From Paenibacillus darwinianus (GTDB taxonomy: Bacteria > Bacillota > Bacilli > Paenibacillales > Paenibacillaceae): 64,000 bases of DNA. The notes under the pieces are model-generated. The model worked only from the letters and a program-made list of their open reading frames with translations. It ran no database searches and had not been told where the DNA came from. The translations under genes and the position numbers were made by a program. Position 1 is the stretch's first letter, and each line of letters opens with the position of its first letter. The DNA lies in assembly GCF_000598065.1 (NCBI RefSeq), contig NZ_KK082115.1, forward strand, positions 44,774 through 108,773, given 5' to 3'. This document shows, in pieces, positions 40,608 to 49,592 of the stretch.

Positions 40608-41645
40608 ATGGATTTGTGGAAATCGATCGTGACGGATGGATTCGAACAGCTGCTGTTCATTCAAGACCGTCCCAGCGGATTAAAGGCGGTCATCGCGATC
40701 CACGATACGACGTTGGGACCCGCCATGGGTGGCTGCCGGTTTTGGCATTACGGTTCGGAAGAAGAGGCCGTGTCCGACGCGTTGCGGTTGGCCAAGGGAA
40801 TGACCTATAAATGCGCCATCTCCGGACTTCCATATGGGGGCGGGAAGGCAGTTGTCATCAGACAGCCCGGCCAGAGCGGGAATGAAGCGGCCTTTCGCGC
40901 CCTTGGCCGAATCATAAATCGGCTCGGCGGCCTTTATATTACCGGCATGGATCTGGGGACGACCGTCAGGGAAATGGACTGGATCAAAGCGGAAACCGAT
41001 TATGTGACGGATACCGCGGGCTCGCTGGGGGCGGCCGGGGATTTCACGGCAAGGATGACCGCTTACGGCGTTTGTCTCGGTATACAGGCCTCGCTTGAAG
41101 AGGCGTTCGGATCGGATGAGCTGCGGGGCCGGACGATTGCCGTACAAGGATTGGGGAAGGTCGGTTATTTCGTATGCCGTTATTTGCATCGGAAGGGAGC
41201 GTGCCTGCTCGTCACCGATCTTCATACCGGCCTTGTTGAAAAGGCCGTCAAGCAGTTTAACGCGATCGCCGTCGAGACGGACGACATCTACCGGCAGGAT
41301 TGCGATGCATTCTGTCCCTGCGCGTTGGGCGGCATTATCAACGAGCGCACCATTCCGCAGCTGAGATGTCGGATTGTGGCCGGCGCTGCCAATAACCAGC
41401 TGGCGGAGCAGCATCACGGCGACATGCTGCACCGGAACGGGATTTTGTACGCTCCCGATTATGTGATCAATGCGGGCGGCATTATCGTCACGGCCGCAGA
41501 AATCGCCCACCGAAGCGGCGAATATGCGCGAAGGCGGGTAATGAACATCCGGAATACGTTGAACAGCATCTACCGCTGCGCCGACTCGCTTGGCATATCT
41601 TCCTCCGAAGCCGCAAACCGATTGACGCGGCAGCGGCTCGGATAG
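40608..41645 (+). CDS. Leucine/Glu/Phe/Val dehydrogenase family protein
   Basis: A 345-residue NAD+-dependent amino-acid dehydrogenase, closest to leucine dehydrogenase, which interconverts branched-chain amino acids and 2-oxo acids. Landmarks are TLGPAMGGCRFWHY, the catalytic lysine motif ALRLAKGMTYKCAISGLPYG, GGGKAVVI, MDLGTTVREMDWI and the Rossmann IAVQGLGKVGYFVCRYL. It ends at NRLTRQRLG, about 20 residues short of typical leucine dehydrogenases, so the last helix is trimmed. ATG 40608 is preceded by AGAGGAGG seven bases upstream. It is a single gene between two terminators. Catalytic residues appear intact. Confidence 0.87.
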   Translation: MDLWKSIVTDGFEQLLFIQDRPSGLKAVIAIHDTTLGPAMGGCRFWHYGSEEEAVSDALRLAKGMTYKCAISGLPYGGGKAVVIRQPGQSGNEAAFRALGRIINRLGGLYITGMDLGTTVREMDWIKAETDYVTDTAGSLGAAGDFTARMTAYGVCLGIQASLEEAFGSDELRGRTIAVQGLGKVGYFVCRYLHRKGACLLVTDLHTGLVEKAVKQFNAIAVETDDIYRQDCDAFCPCALGGIINERTIPQLRCRIVAGAANNQLAEQHHGDMLHRNGILYAPDYVINAGGIIVTAAEIAHRSGEYARRRVMNIRNTLNSIYRCADSLGISSSEAANRLTRQRLG

Positions 41646-41690
41646 GAGCCCCCGTTCTTATCACGCTCGCAGTTGGTGCAAGCCTCCCGC

Positions 41691-41723
41691 AATAGCGAAC
41701 AGGAAAAACTCCTGCTATTTTTG
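41691..41723 (+). terminator. Terminator after the leucine-dehydrogenase-like gene
   Basis: AATAGC..CAGG pairs with CCTGCTATT and is followed by TTTTG. Confidence 0.6.
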
Positions 41724-41810
41724 CCCGGATGCCACTGCCGGTCAGCGATAGGCTTTTATTCCAGCGCGTGCTAGAATGATGGGGATAATCAAATCACGCG
41801 GGGTGGATGT

Positions 41811-42629
41811 ATGCCGAGAGAAATCAATAAAGATACGCTGCTGTGCATGTCATTGGCGGGAAGACCGGGCAATTTCGGAACCCGTTTTCACAATTATTTA
41901 TACAATGAGCTGAATCTCAATATTGTCTACAAAGCGTTTACCACGAACGATTTGCAGGCCGCAATCGGCGGGGTGCGCGCGCTCGGGATTCGCGGCTGTG
42001 CCGTGTCGATGCCCTTCAAGGAGGCTTGCATTCCATTCATGGATGAAATGGACGAATCGGCGTCTGTCATTCAATCCGTCAATACGATCGTCAATACCGA
42101 CGGACGGCTTCGTGCATACAACACCGATTACATCGCGATCGCTCAGCTGCTCGACACGTATCAGGTATCGCGCGACTCCGTATTCGCCTTGCGCGGCAGC
42201 GGGGGCATGGCCAAGGCCGTCGCAAGCGCAGTGCGAGATGCCGGGTTCCGCACCGGGTACATCATCGCCCGTAACGAGACGGCGGGACGCGAGCTGGCGC
42301 AAGCCTGCGACTACGAGTGGAAAAGCGAGGTAAGCGGCATCGAGCCGGAGCTGATCATCAATGTGACGCCGATCGGCATGGCGGGAGGCCCCGAATCCGA
42401 GGAACTCGCATTCGCACCCGAGGTGATCGACAAGGTGGAGACCGTATTCGACGTGGGGGCGATTCCCTCGGAAACGCCTCTGATCCGTTATGCCAGGACG
42501 AAAGAAAAAAAGGTGATCACCGGGGCGGAAGTCATCGCGCTTCAGGCATTGGAGCAATTCGTGCTCTATACCGGCGTGCGCCCCGAAGACGAGCTGGTCC
42601 AAAGGGCTGCAGAGCACGCTCGTTCCTGA
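41811..42629 (+). CDS. Shikimate 5-dehydrogenase-like protein
   Basis: A 272-residue AroE-family protein. The N-terminal substrate domain ends in the catalytic-lysine motif GCAVSMPFKEACIPFMDE and the SVNTIVN segment. The nucleotide domain has GSGGMAKAVASAVRDAG and INVTPIGMAGG. It resembles the shorter AroE-like paralogues rather than the main biosynthetic enzyme; the usual GAGGA loop reads GSGGM. It lies three bases upstream of a sensor kinase gene and may form an operon with it, which is unusual for a shikimate enzyme. It might act on quinate, shikimate or a related acid. Confidence 0.82.
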   Translation: MPREINKDTLLCMSLAGRPGNFGTRFHNYLYNELNLNIVYKAFTTNDLQAAIGGVRALGIRGCAVSMPFKEACIPFMDEMDESASVIQSVNTIVNTDGRLRAYNTDYIAIAQLLDTYQVSRDSVFALRGSGGMAKAVASAVRDAGFRTGYIIARNETAGRELAQACDYEWKSEVSGIEPELIINVTPIGMAGGPESEELAFAPEVIDKVETVFDVGAIPSETPLIRYARTKEKKVITGAEVIALQALEQFVLYTGVRPEDELVQRAAEHARS

Positions 42630-42632
42630 TCG

Positions 42633-44462
42633 ATGAAACGGCGGTTTCTGACCTCATTGTCAGCCGTCAGTCTAAGAACGCGGCTGACGTTGTCGTTTAT
42701 CGCGCTGATCATCCTTTCGATTACCGTCATGGGCATCGGCTACATCAGGAAAAGCTCCGAGGTGATTTTGTCGAACGCCAGCCAAACCTCATTGGGTCTG
42801 GTGAAGATGAGCAACCAGTCTCTCGAAGCGAAATTGGCGCGGGTTGAGCAAAGCGCCATCAACATGCATTTGGATGAGGAGCTGTTTCAGTTTGTCAACG
42901 CAACCGATCTGAAAGACAAATAATTAAGCAACGAGAATGACCGCAAAATTACGCGAATTCTGCAAAAATATTTTCCCGCGTCGGAGGATATGTTCTCGGT
43001 CAATTTGGTTACAAAGGACTTTACGTTCGGTCAAAATCCAAACTTCTGGATTCCGAAAACGGATTATGCCATGTCGAATATTTATAAGACCGGTCAACAA
43101 TCGGTTGAGAATACGTCATGGATTCCCACCTATGATTTGCTGGAGCAGTTTTTTTCCGCCGCTCCCTTGTCGCCGGACAAATATCAATATGTATTTACCG
43201 CTACCCGACTGATCAATGTTTCAACGATCCGGAATAATTTACTTCGGCAGATGGATAAGAACATCGAACGCCCGATTCTGATCGTTAATTTTCAAGAATC
43301 GATGATCAAACAGGCTTTCAAGGAAAGCCTGTCGGTTCAAGGTTCTTATTACCAGGTATTTACAGAAGACGGTGCGGTGGTCTCAAGCTCCGCTGCGGCG
43401 GACGACTCGCCTGCTGCAAGCCTGGACTGGATCCGTTACGCGATGTCCAAGGGAAGCGGCACCGAATATATCAACATCAACGGTCAAAAAATGGTCGTAA
43501 ACTTCGATCGGATGGATGTAACAGGATGGCTATCGGCTGTTTACATCCCATACGACAATCTGCTGAAGACCGTCCCGAACATGTTTGCTTATACGATGTA
43601 TTCCATGGTCATCATCATCGTCTTGTCGATCGTGCTCGCTTCTTTTATTTCGGGAAGAATTACTTGGCCGTTAAAAAAGCTTTTGCGCGGAATCAACCGG
43701 ATCGGGGAAGGGAACTTCAACACCAGAATCGAATCGTCCGGCATGCCGGAAGTCAACGTCATCATTCATAAATTCAATCAGATGAACGATAAAATTCAAA
43801 CCTTGATCGAAGAGAACTATGAGACCCATCTGAAAGAAATGGAAGCGGAGCTGAAGGCGCTAAATTTTCAATTCAATCCCCACTTTCTGTATAACACGCT
43901 GAACATTATTAATTATTTGGCGATCGAGAACAAACAAGCCTTGATCAGCAATATGCTCGTGGAGTTATCCGAGATGCTGGAATATACGGCGCAGGACCCT
44001 GGTCTGGTCCATTTCGGCGAGGACGTAAACTACTTGAAAAATTACGTGTTCATCATGAACCACCGGTTCGAGGGGAAATTCACGGTTACCTATGACATCG
44101 ACCCTGACCTGTACCAATATACCGTACCGAAGTTTTTTCTGCAGCCTTTTATAGAGAATGCTTTGATTCACGGACTTGAGGAAATGGAGACGGGCGGAGA
44201 AATCAACGTTGCCGGACGGATGGAGAACGGGCTAAGAATTTTTTTCATTACGGATAACGGGAAAGGCATGCCGGAGGAAACGATCCGGCGCGTGCTTGAA
44301 ACGGGCGACGATCACGGCGGGTTCGGGAAATCGATCGGAATTACAAACGTGAACCAGCGGATTAAAATGCAATACGGCCGTCAGTACGGTGTGCAAATCG
44401 CATCGCAGAGAAATAAGGGAACCGCCGTTACTATCGTGCTGCCGCTCATCCGACCCGAATAG
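42633..44462 (+). pseudogene. Sensor histidine kinase (YesM family) interrupted by an in-frame TAA
   Basis: The frame from ATG 42633 runs 96 codons, meets TAA at 42921-42923, then stays open in the same frame to 44462. Together the two parts make a normal YesM-type kinase of about 609 codons. It has a membrane helix near 18-36 (TLSFIALIILSITVMGIGYI), an extracellular domain, a second helix (MYSMVIIIVLSIVLASFI), HAMP, the phospho-His motif FQFNPHFLYNTLNI (near codon 416) and HATPase motifs FIENALIHG and DNGKGMPEE. One base change (CAA, GAA or AAA to TAA) explains it. The downstream part could start at ATG 42990 but would lack the first helix. Its regulator partner at 47822 is intact. Confidence 0.85.
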
Positions 44463-44500
44463 GCAAGAGGGTTGCCCAACCCTTCTTGCCTATCGTTTTG
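44459..44500 (+). terminator. Terminator after the sensor kinase
   Basis: ATAGGCAAGAGGGTT pairs with AACCCTTCTTGCCTAT around a four-base loop, followed by CGTTTTG. It separates the kinase from the importer operon. Confidence 0.85.
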
Positions 44501-44592
44501 TCATACAAGCTCCCCTTGAAATTGTTTTCAGTGTAAAAGTCCACTTATTTACGATTTTTAGAGTAGGATGGCGCGTGCGGTTTCTTTTATGA

Positions 44593-44606
44593 TGAAAGCG
44601 TAAACA
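44593..44606 (+). promoter_or_regulatory. Catabolite-responsive element before the second sugar importer
   Basis: TGAAAGCGTAAACA fits the CcpA consensus at 13 of 14 positions, 28 bases before the binding-protein start. No clear -35/-10 pair was recognised in 44500-44590. Confidence 0.65.
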
Positions 44607-44633
44607 AAATCATTGAAAGCGAGGAACCGTTTT

Positions 44634-45938
44634 ATGAAAAAGGGGATCATCGCCGCTTTATTGGCCGTATCGCTGCTGGCCGGATGCGGCACGGGAGGAC
44701 AAACGAATAATGACGGGCCGGAAGGGAACGGCGCCGCCGAAACAGGCAGCGAGCTGGTGGAGCTTGCCTACTGGCGGCCGCAAGCGGGCGAGGAAGAGGA
44801 CAATGCCTATGTACAACGGGTGGAGGCATTCAACAAAGCTTATGAGGGTAAAATCAAGCTGAATATGGAGGTTATTACGAGGGGCAATTCCTTCGCCTAT
44901 GAGGATAAAATTAACGCGGCCGTCGCTTCCAACACGCTGCCCGACGTGGTTGCGCTTGACGGGCCGAACGTGGCCAACTATGCCGCATCAGAAATCATCA
45001 TCCCGTTGGATGAGTATTTCACGGAAGAGGATATGAACGACTTTGTGCCGTCGATCGTCCAACAGGGCAGCTACCAGGGCAAGTTTTATGCACCGGGGCT
45101 GATCGAGTCGTCGGTGGTGCTGTTCTACAACAAAAAAATCATGGATAAATACGGGATTACGCCTCCCGACAAAATTGAGAATGCCTGGACCTGGGATCAG
45201 TGGTACGACGTCATGAAGCAGACGGCAAAAGACGGCGTTTTCGGAACGAACATGATTAACGATAAAGGCGAGTGGATGACCTATGCGTTCGAGCAGTTCT
45301 GGATTTCGAACGGCACGGATATCGTCAATCCGGAGGGGACCGAAGCCGAGGGCTGGGTCAACAGCGGGCAAGGCATCGAGGCGGCGTCTTTCCTGCAGAA
45401 GCTGGCTAACGAGAAGCTGTTCAATATCGACCCGAAGCCGACGGAATTTGAGGAAGGTAAAGCGGCGACCAAGCTTGGCGGTCCGTGGAACATTCCGGGG
45501 TTTAAAAATTATCCGGACCTTGAATGGGGCATCACTTACTTCCCGAAGAAAGCGGGCGGCACGCAAACCGCGCCTTCGGGCAGCTGGGCGGTAGGGGTCT
45601 CGGCGAACAGCAAGCATCCGAAGGAAGCGGCGGAGGCCGTGAAATGGCTGACCAACAAAGACAGCTCCGTTGTGCTGGCGAAGTCGATCAGCATGCCTGC
45701 TAACCGCAAATCGGCTTATGAAAGCTTGCCGGAATACGATGAATTGCCGCTTCGCGTCATTAAGGAGCAAGTAACGACCGTTTCCCGCGCAAGACCGGTA
45801 ACCCCGGCTTATCCGGTACTGACGCAAAAGTTTGCCGAGGCATTGACGGACATCATGATGGGAGCCGAAGTGAAAAAATCGCTTGATAGCGTCGCAGCCA
45901 CCTATGATGACGAATATAAACGAAACTTCGCCGAATAG
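44634..45938 (+). CDS. Sugar ABC transporter substrate-binding lipoprotein
   Basis: A 434-residue SBP_bac_1 receptor with lipoprotein signal IIAALLAVSLLAGCGTGG (Cys near residue 17). The mature fold includes YVQRVEAFNKAYEGKIKLNM, VLFYNKKIMDKYGITPPDK and AVGVSANSKHPKEAAEAVKW. The start ATG 44634 is preceded by GCGAGGAACC; an earlier in-frame ATG is unlikely. It leads an operon with two permeases and a response regulator. It binds an unidentified oligo- or monosaccharide of the CUT1 class. Confidence 0.9.
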   Translation: MKKGIIAALLAVSLLAGCGTGGQTNNDGPEGNGAAETGSELVELAYWRPQAGEEEDNAYVQRVEAFNKAYEGKIKLNMEVITRGNSFAYEDKINAAVASNTLPDVVALDGPNVANYAASEIIIPLDEYFTEEDMNDFVPSIVQQGSYQGKFYAPGLIESSVVLFYNKKIMDKYGITPPDKIENAWTWDQWYDVMKQTAKDGVFGTNMINDKGEWMTYAFEQFWISNGTDIVNPEGTEAEGWVNSGQGIEAASFLQKLANEKLFNIDPKPTEFEEGKAATKLGGPWNIPGFKNYPDLEWGITYFPKKAGGTQTAPSGSWAVGVSANSKHPKEAAEAVKWLTNKDSSVVLAKSISMPANRKSAYESLPEYDELPLRVIKEQVTTVSRARPVTPAYPVLTQKFAEALTDIMMGAEVKKSLDSVAATYDDEYKRNFAE

Positions 45939-46028
45939 GTGACCGTACCGGGTGAATGGCGGCGGCGAAGGCATAACCTTTATGCTTTTCGCCGCACCGT
46001 TCATTCCGTTCGGGGAAAGGGAGAAGAG

Positions 46029-46955
46029 ATGCAAACCGCAGCTTCAACGAAGGCGCTTAATCAAAAAAGTGAATCGGCCTCCTTGGGACGGCAGAAGCGA
46101 AGAGAAACCGTTGCAGGCTATGCTTTCATTACACCGGCCGTCATTTTACTCATTGTTTTTCTGGTACTGCCTTTTCTGTTCGCGATCCTGTTCGGCTTCA
46201 CCAAGTTCAACCTGCTGCGGCCCGATAAAATCCAGTTCATCGGTTTTGAAAATTACAAGATTCTGTTCCAAGACAGCCTTTTTTATAAATCGCTGTTCAA
46301 CACGCTGTATTTTACCGCCATCGTCGTTCCCGTCCAATGCGCGGTTGCGCTAATGCTGGCGCTGTTGGTCAATCATCGGCTAAAGCTGCGGAACGCGTAT
46401 CGGATCGCTTATTTCAGCCCGGTCGTCACGTCGATGACCGTTATCGCTATCCTGTGGATTTATCTCTACAATCCGAACGAAGGATTAATCAATTCGGCGC
46501 TCAACTTTTTCGGCATTCCGAACCAGCCTTTTCTGAGAAGCGCAAACCAGGCGATGCATTCGATTATTTTCATGTCCGTCTGGCAGGCGGCGGGTTATCA
46601 GATGATGATATTTCTCGCCGGACTTCAGGGAATACCCGGTGACTTAAATGAAGCATCGTCGATCGACGGGGCGAACAAATTCCAGCAGCTGCGGTTCATT
46701 ACGCTCCCCAGCTTATATAACGTAACGGTATTCGTCCTGACGATTACGACGATTCAGGCGGTAAAGCTGTTCGTGCAGCCGTACATTATGACGAACGGCG
46801 GTCCGGAGAATTCGACAAGGACGCTTGCCCTGCTCATCTACCAGCAAGGCTTCCAGTTCAGGAACGCGGGCTACGCCTCGGCCGTGTCCGTCATTTTTTT
46901 CCTCATCGTCGTGTTCATCTCATTCTCCATGAAAAAATTTCTGAGAGATAAATAG
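46029..46955 (+). CDS. Sugar ABC transporter permease (UgpA/MalF type)
   Basis: A 308-residue six-helix permease. The first helix is FITPAVILLIVFLVLPFLFA, the FGFTKFNLLRPDKIQFIGFE segment follows, and the EAA loop reads LNEASSIDGANKFQQLRFI. ATG 46029 has GGGAGAAGAG before it. It is 90 bases behind the binding-protein stop and 17 before the next permease. Confidence 0.92.
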   Translation: MQTAASTKALNQKSESASLGRQKRRETVAGYAFITPAVILLIVFLVLPFLFAILFGFTKFNLLRPDKIQFIGFENYKILFQDSLFYKSLFNTLYFTAIVVPVQCAVALMLALLVNHRLKLRNAYRIAYFSPVVTSMTVIAILWIYLYNPNEGLINSALNFFGIPNQPFLRSANQAMHSIIFMSVWQAAGYQMMIFLAGLQGIPGDLNEASSIDGANKFQQLRFITLPSLYNVTVFVLTITTIQAVKLFVQPYIMTNGGPENSTRTLALLIYQQGFQFRNAGYASAVSVIFFLIVVFISFSMKKFLRDK

Positions 46956-46972
46956 CGGGAGGACCGATACTC

Positions 46973-47803
46973 ATGACAGACCGCACCGTAAAGCTGCTGC
47001 TAAATCTGACGAATATCGTCATGTCGATTTTGTTCATTACCCCCTTGCTGTGGATGGTCGTTTCGTCGTTTAAACCGGAAACCCGGATTTTTGCGGATCT
47101 GAGCTCGATAAAAGCGTTGCTTCCGCTGAACTTTACATTGGATAATTACAAAGCGGCGTTCGACCGGATTCCGATGATGAAATATTTGAATAACAGCATT
47201 TTTTACGTGTCGGTCATCGCGATCAGCGGGTTGGCGGTCAATTCGATCTGCGGCTATGCGCTCGCCAAGCTGCATTTCAAGGGCAGGGAATTTATTTTGT
47301 CGGCGGTCATTGCGCTTATGATCGTTCCGTTCGAGAGCATCCTGATGCCGCTGTATTTCATTGTCAACAACCTGCAGTGGGTCGACACATGGCCGGCGCT
47401 GATCGTGCCTTTCGTAGCCAACAGCTTCAGTATTTTCATGTTCCGGCAATTTTTTATGGACATTCCGAACGAAATACTGGAGTCGGCTTCAATCGACGGC
47501 TCGTCGCCGATGAAGACATTCGTTTCGATTGTCGTCCCTTTGTCCGGACCCGTTTTTGCAACGGTGTTCATTCTTGATTTCATCAGCCATTGGGGCGACT
47601 TCATGTGGCCGATCCTGGTCACGACGGGCGAATCGCTGCGAAATGTCCAATTGGGCATACAGACCTTTTTTACACTGCCGCCGGTATTCTACGGGCAGAT
47701 CATGGCGACGCTGACGTTCACTACGGTGCCGATCATCCTGCTTTTCCTGCTGCTGCAAAAGTATTATGTGCAAGGGATTACAAGCTCGGGCATCAAAGGC
47801 TAA
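46973..47803 (+). CDS. Sugar ABC transporter permease (UgpE/MalG type)
   Basis: A 276-residue six-helix permease with the N-terminal LLWMVVSSFKPETRIFADL and the EAA loop EILESASIDGSSPMKTFVSI. The end YYVQGITSSGIKG is typical. It pairs with the permease at 46029. No ATPase gene is present, so an MsmX-like ATPase from elsewhere is assumed. Confidence 0.92.
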   Translation: MTDRTVKLLLNLTNIVMSILFITPLLWMVVSSFKPETRIFADLSSIKALLPLNFTLDNYKAAFDRIPMMKYLNNSIFYVSVIAISGLAVNSICGYALAKLHFKGREFILSAVIALMIVPFESILMPLYFIVNNLQWVDTWPALIVPFVANSFSIFMFRQFFMDIPNEILESASIDGSSPMKTFVSIVVPLSGPVFATVFILDFISHWGDFMWPILVTTGESLRNVQLGIQTFFTLPPVFYGQIMATLTFTTVPIILLFLLLQKYYVQGITSSGIKG

Positions 47804-47821
47804 GCGGTTTCACCATTACGA

Positions 47822-49477
47822 TTGATATGGCAGGTGAGTCCTATCCTGAACAAAATAATGGTCGTCGATGATGAGGCTATCCAGCGAAGGGTGCTCGGCA
47901 AGATGATTCGCGAGGTGCTGCCCGAATGCGAGGTCGTTGAGGCGAGCAACGGCAAAGCTGCCCTGGAGCTGGTGAAGACCGATTCGATTGAAGTCGTTAT
48001 TACGGATATCAAGATGCCGATCATGGATGGCTTCGGATTTATCGAGCGCATGAATAAAACCGCGGCCGGAACGAAAATCATCATTTTGAGCGGCTTCCGC
48101 TATTTTGAATACGCCCAGAGAGCCGTACGGCTCGGCGCTTTTGACTATTTGCTGAAGCCGGTGAAGGAAGAAAGCATTCGCCGTTTGCTGCAGGAGGTCG
48201 CGGAAAGCATCCGTACAGAAAAAATGCAGGCCATGGAGCACGAAACGATCAGGAAGAAGCTGCACAGCAGCCAATCCGTTTATTATCAGCACATGCTGCA
48301 GGAATGGACAAGCAACGGCCTCTCTGGGGCCAGGCTGCAGGAGCTGCAGGGCAAATTTTCGTTCGGCGGCGCCGGAGCGGTCATTGTGACGAAAATCGGC
48401 GGCGCCGGAACCGGGGATCTATCGGCGGCCAGGATGCAAGACATGAGGAACAGCATGCTAGCCGGCCTGGAGCGGCAGATGGGTTCGGGCGGAAGGGCCG
48501 TATCTTTTTTTCCCGCGGAAAACAAGCGGACAATGGTAACCGTGTTGACGGCGGAGCTGCCTTCCGAAGTGTCGGCGGGAATTCGGACGGATGGCCTGGA
48601 TGCGTACAGCCGGGCGTTGTCCGGGCAGTATGACGTTCCCGTTACGGTAGGGGTGGGCGGGATACACGGCGATTTTCTGAGCAACGCGAAGATTTCCTGT
48701 AAAGAGGCTTTGGAGGCGGCCGGGTTTCGTTATTTTCTGAAGGACGAGAACGTGATTTTCCACACCGGCGTTTCCGGCAGGATCAAGCCGCTGCGGTGTG
48801 ATTTTCTGAAAGATGAAGAACTGATAAAAGAGCATATCCGGACAATGAAACGGGAAGCTCTCTCTAAATATACGGAGGAACTGTTCGAACGCATTGTGGA
48901 GACCGGTCTGCCCCACCCCGACCAGTGGGCGAAGGCGATTGTCCATATGGCCTATCATATAGCGCCGGTTATCAAGGATTTCGTCGGCGATGAGGATTAT
49001 GAGCGGGGGCTGGAAGATATTGAGAGAAGGCTTACGGCCTGTCACGACTACGCCGATTGCCGAAAACAATTTCTGGAGATTTTAGAACAGTTCATGTATG
49101 TCATCGACAGCAGCCGTACCAGGAAGCATGAAATGATCATTGAGAAATGCATCGCCTATATCGACGCTTATTACGCGGAGGATTTGTCGCTGGACGAAGC
49201 GGCGCGCCAGCTTTATTTCAGTCCGAACTATTTAAGCATGCTGTTTAAAAACCGTCTGGGTCTAACGTTTACGAAATATTTATCCGAGGTACGGCTTAAA
49301 AAGGCGGTCGAAATGCTCGAGAACCGCGATATGAAGGTGTACGAGATCGCCGCCGAGATCGGGTATAAGGACGAGAAATATTTTTACCGTGTGTTCAAAA
49401 CTAAATTCGGCGTCACGCCGGATGAATATCGCAAGCAAAACAAGTCTATCGAAGCTCCTTTTGCGGGAGAGCGATAG
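47822..49477 (+). CDS. AraC-type two-component response regulator (YesN family)
   Basis: A response regulator of about 540-551 residues. The receiver domain begins KIMVVDDEAIQRR and has the phosphoacceptor Asp in VVITDIKMPIMDG (about residue 62) and Lys in DYLLKPVKEE. The C-terminal AraC domain has LSLDEAARQLYFSPNYLSML and VYEIAAEIGYKDEKYFYRVF. The start is unsettled: TTG 47822, GTG 47834, CTG 47846 (seven bases after AGGTGAG) and ATG 47858 are possible. It closes the importer operon and is the expected partner of the interrupted kinase at 42633. Confidence 0.92.
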   Translation: MIWQVSPILNKIMVVDDEAIQRRVLGKMIREVLPECEVVEASNGKAALELVKTDSIEVVITDIKMPIMDGFGFIERMNKTAAGTKIIILSGFRYFEYAQRAVRLGAFDYLLKPVKEESIRRLLQEVAESIRTEKMQAMEHETIRKKLHSSQSVYYQHMLQEWTSNGLSGARLQELQGKFSFGGAGAVIVTKIGGAGTGDLSAARMQDMRNSMLAGLERQMGSGGRAVSFFPAENKRTMVTVLTAELPSEVSAGIRTDGLDAYSRALSGQYDVPVTVGVGGIHGDFLSNAKISCKEALEAAGFRYFLKDENVIFHTGVSGRIKPLRCDFLKDEELIKEHIRTMKREALSKYTEELFERIVETGLPHPDQWAKAIVHMAYHIAPVIKDFVGDEDYERGLEDIERRLTACHDYADCRKQFLEILEQFMYVIDSSRTRKHEMIIEKCIAYIDAYYAEDLSLDEAARQLYFSPNYLSMLFKNRLGLTFTKYLSEVRLKKAVEMLENRDMKVYEIAAEIGYKDEKYFYRVFKTKFGVTPDEYRKQNKSIEAPFAGER

Positions 49478-49486
49478 GCTTTTTTG
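49446..49486 (+). terminator. Terminator overlapping the end of the response-regulator gene
   Basis: CTATCG..GCTCC pairs with GGGAG..CGATAG and ends in GCTTTTTT. The distal arm contains the stop codon of the regulator. Confidence 0.82.
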
Positions 49487-49592
49487 TATGCAAGTGTTAG
49501 AATGGTGGGAACGGGATGAGCTGCCGCGATGCCGAAGCTGCGGGCGCCCGGTCTTTTGTGTTCCGCATAGATAGAGGGAGTGGTGAAAGGGT

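Noticed and set aside
49488-49574. 28-codon Cys-containing frame between the response regulator and HAD genes
   Set aside because: It starts directly after the terminator T-run with no ribosome site, so it is unlikely to be transcribed or translated on its own.
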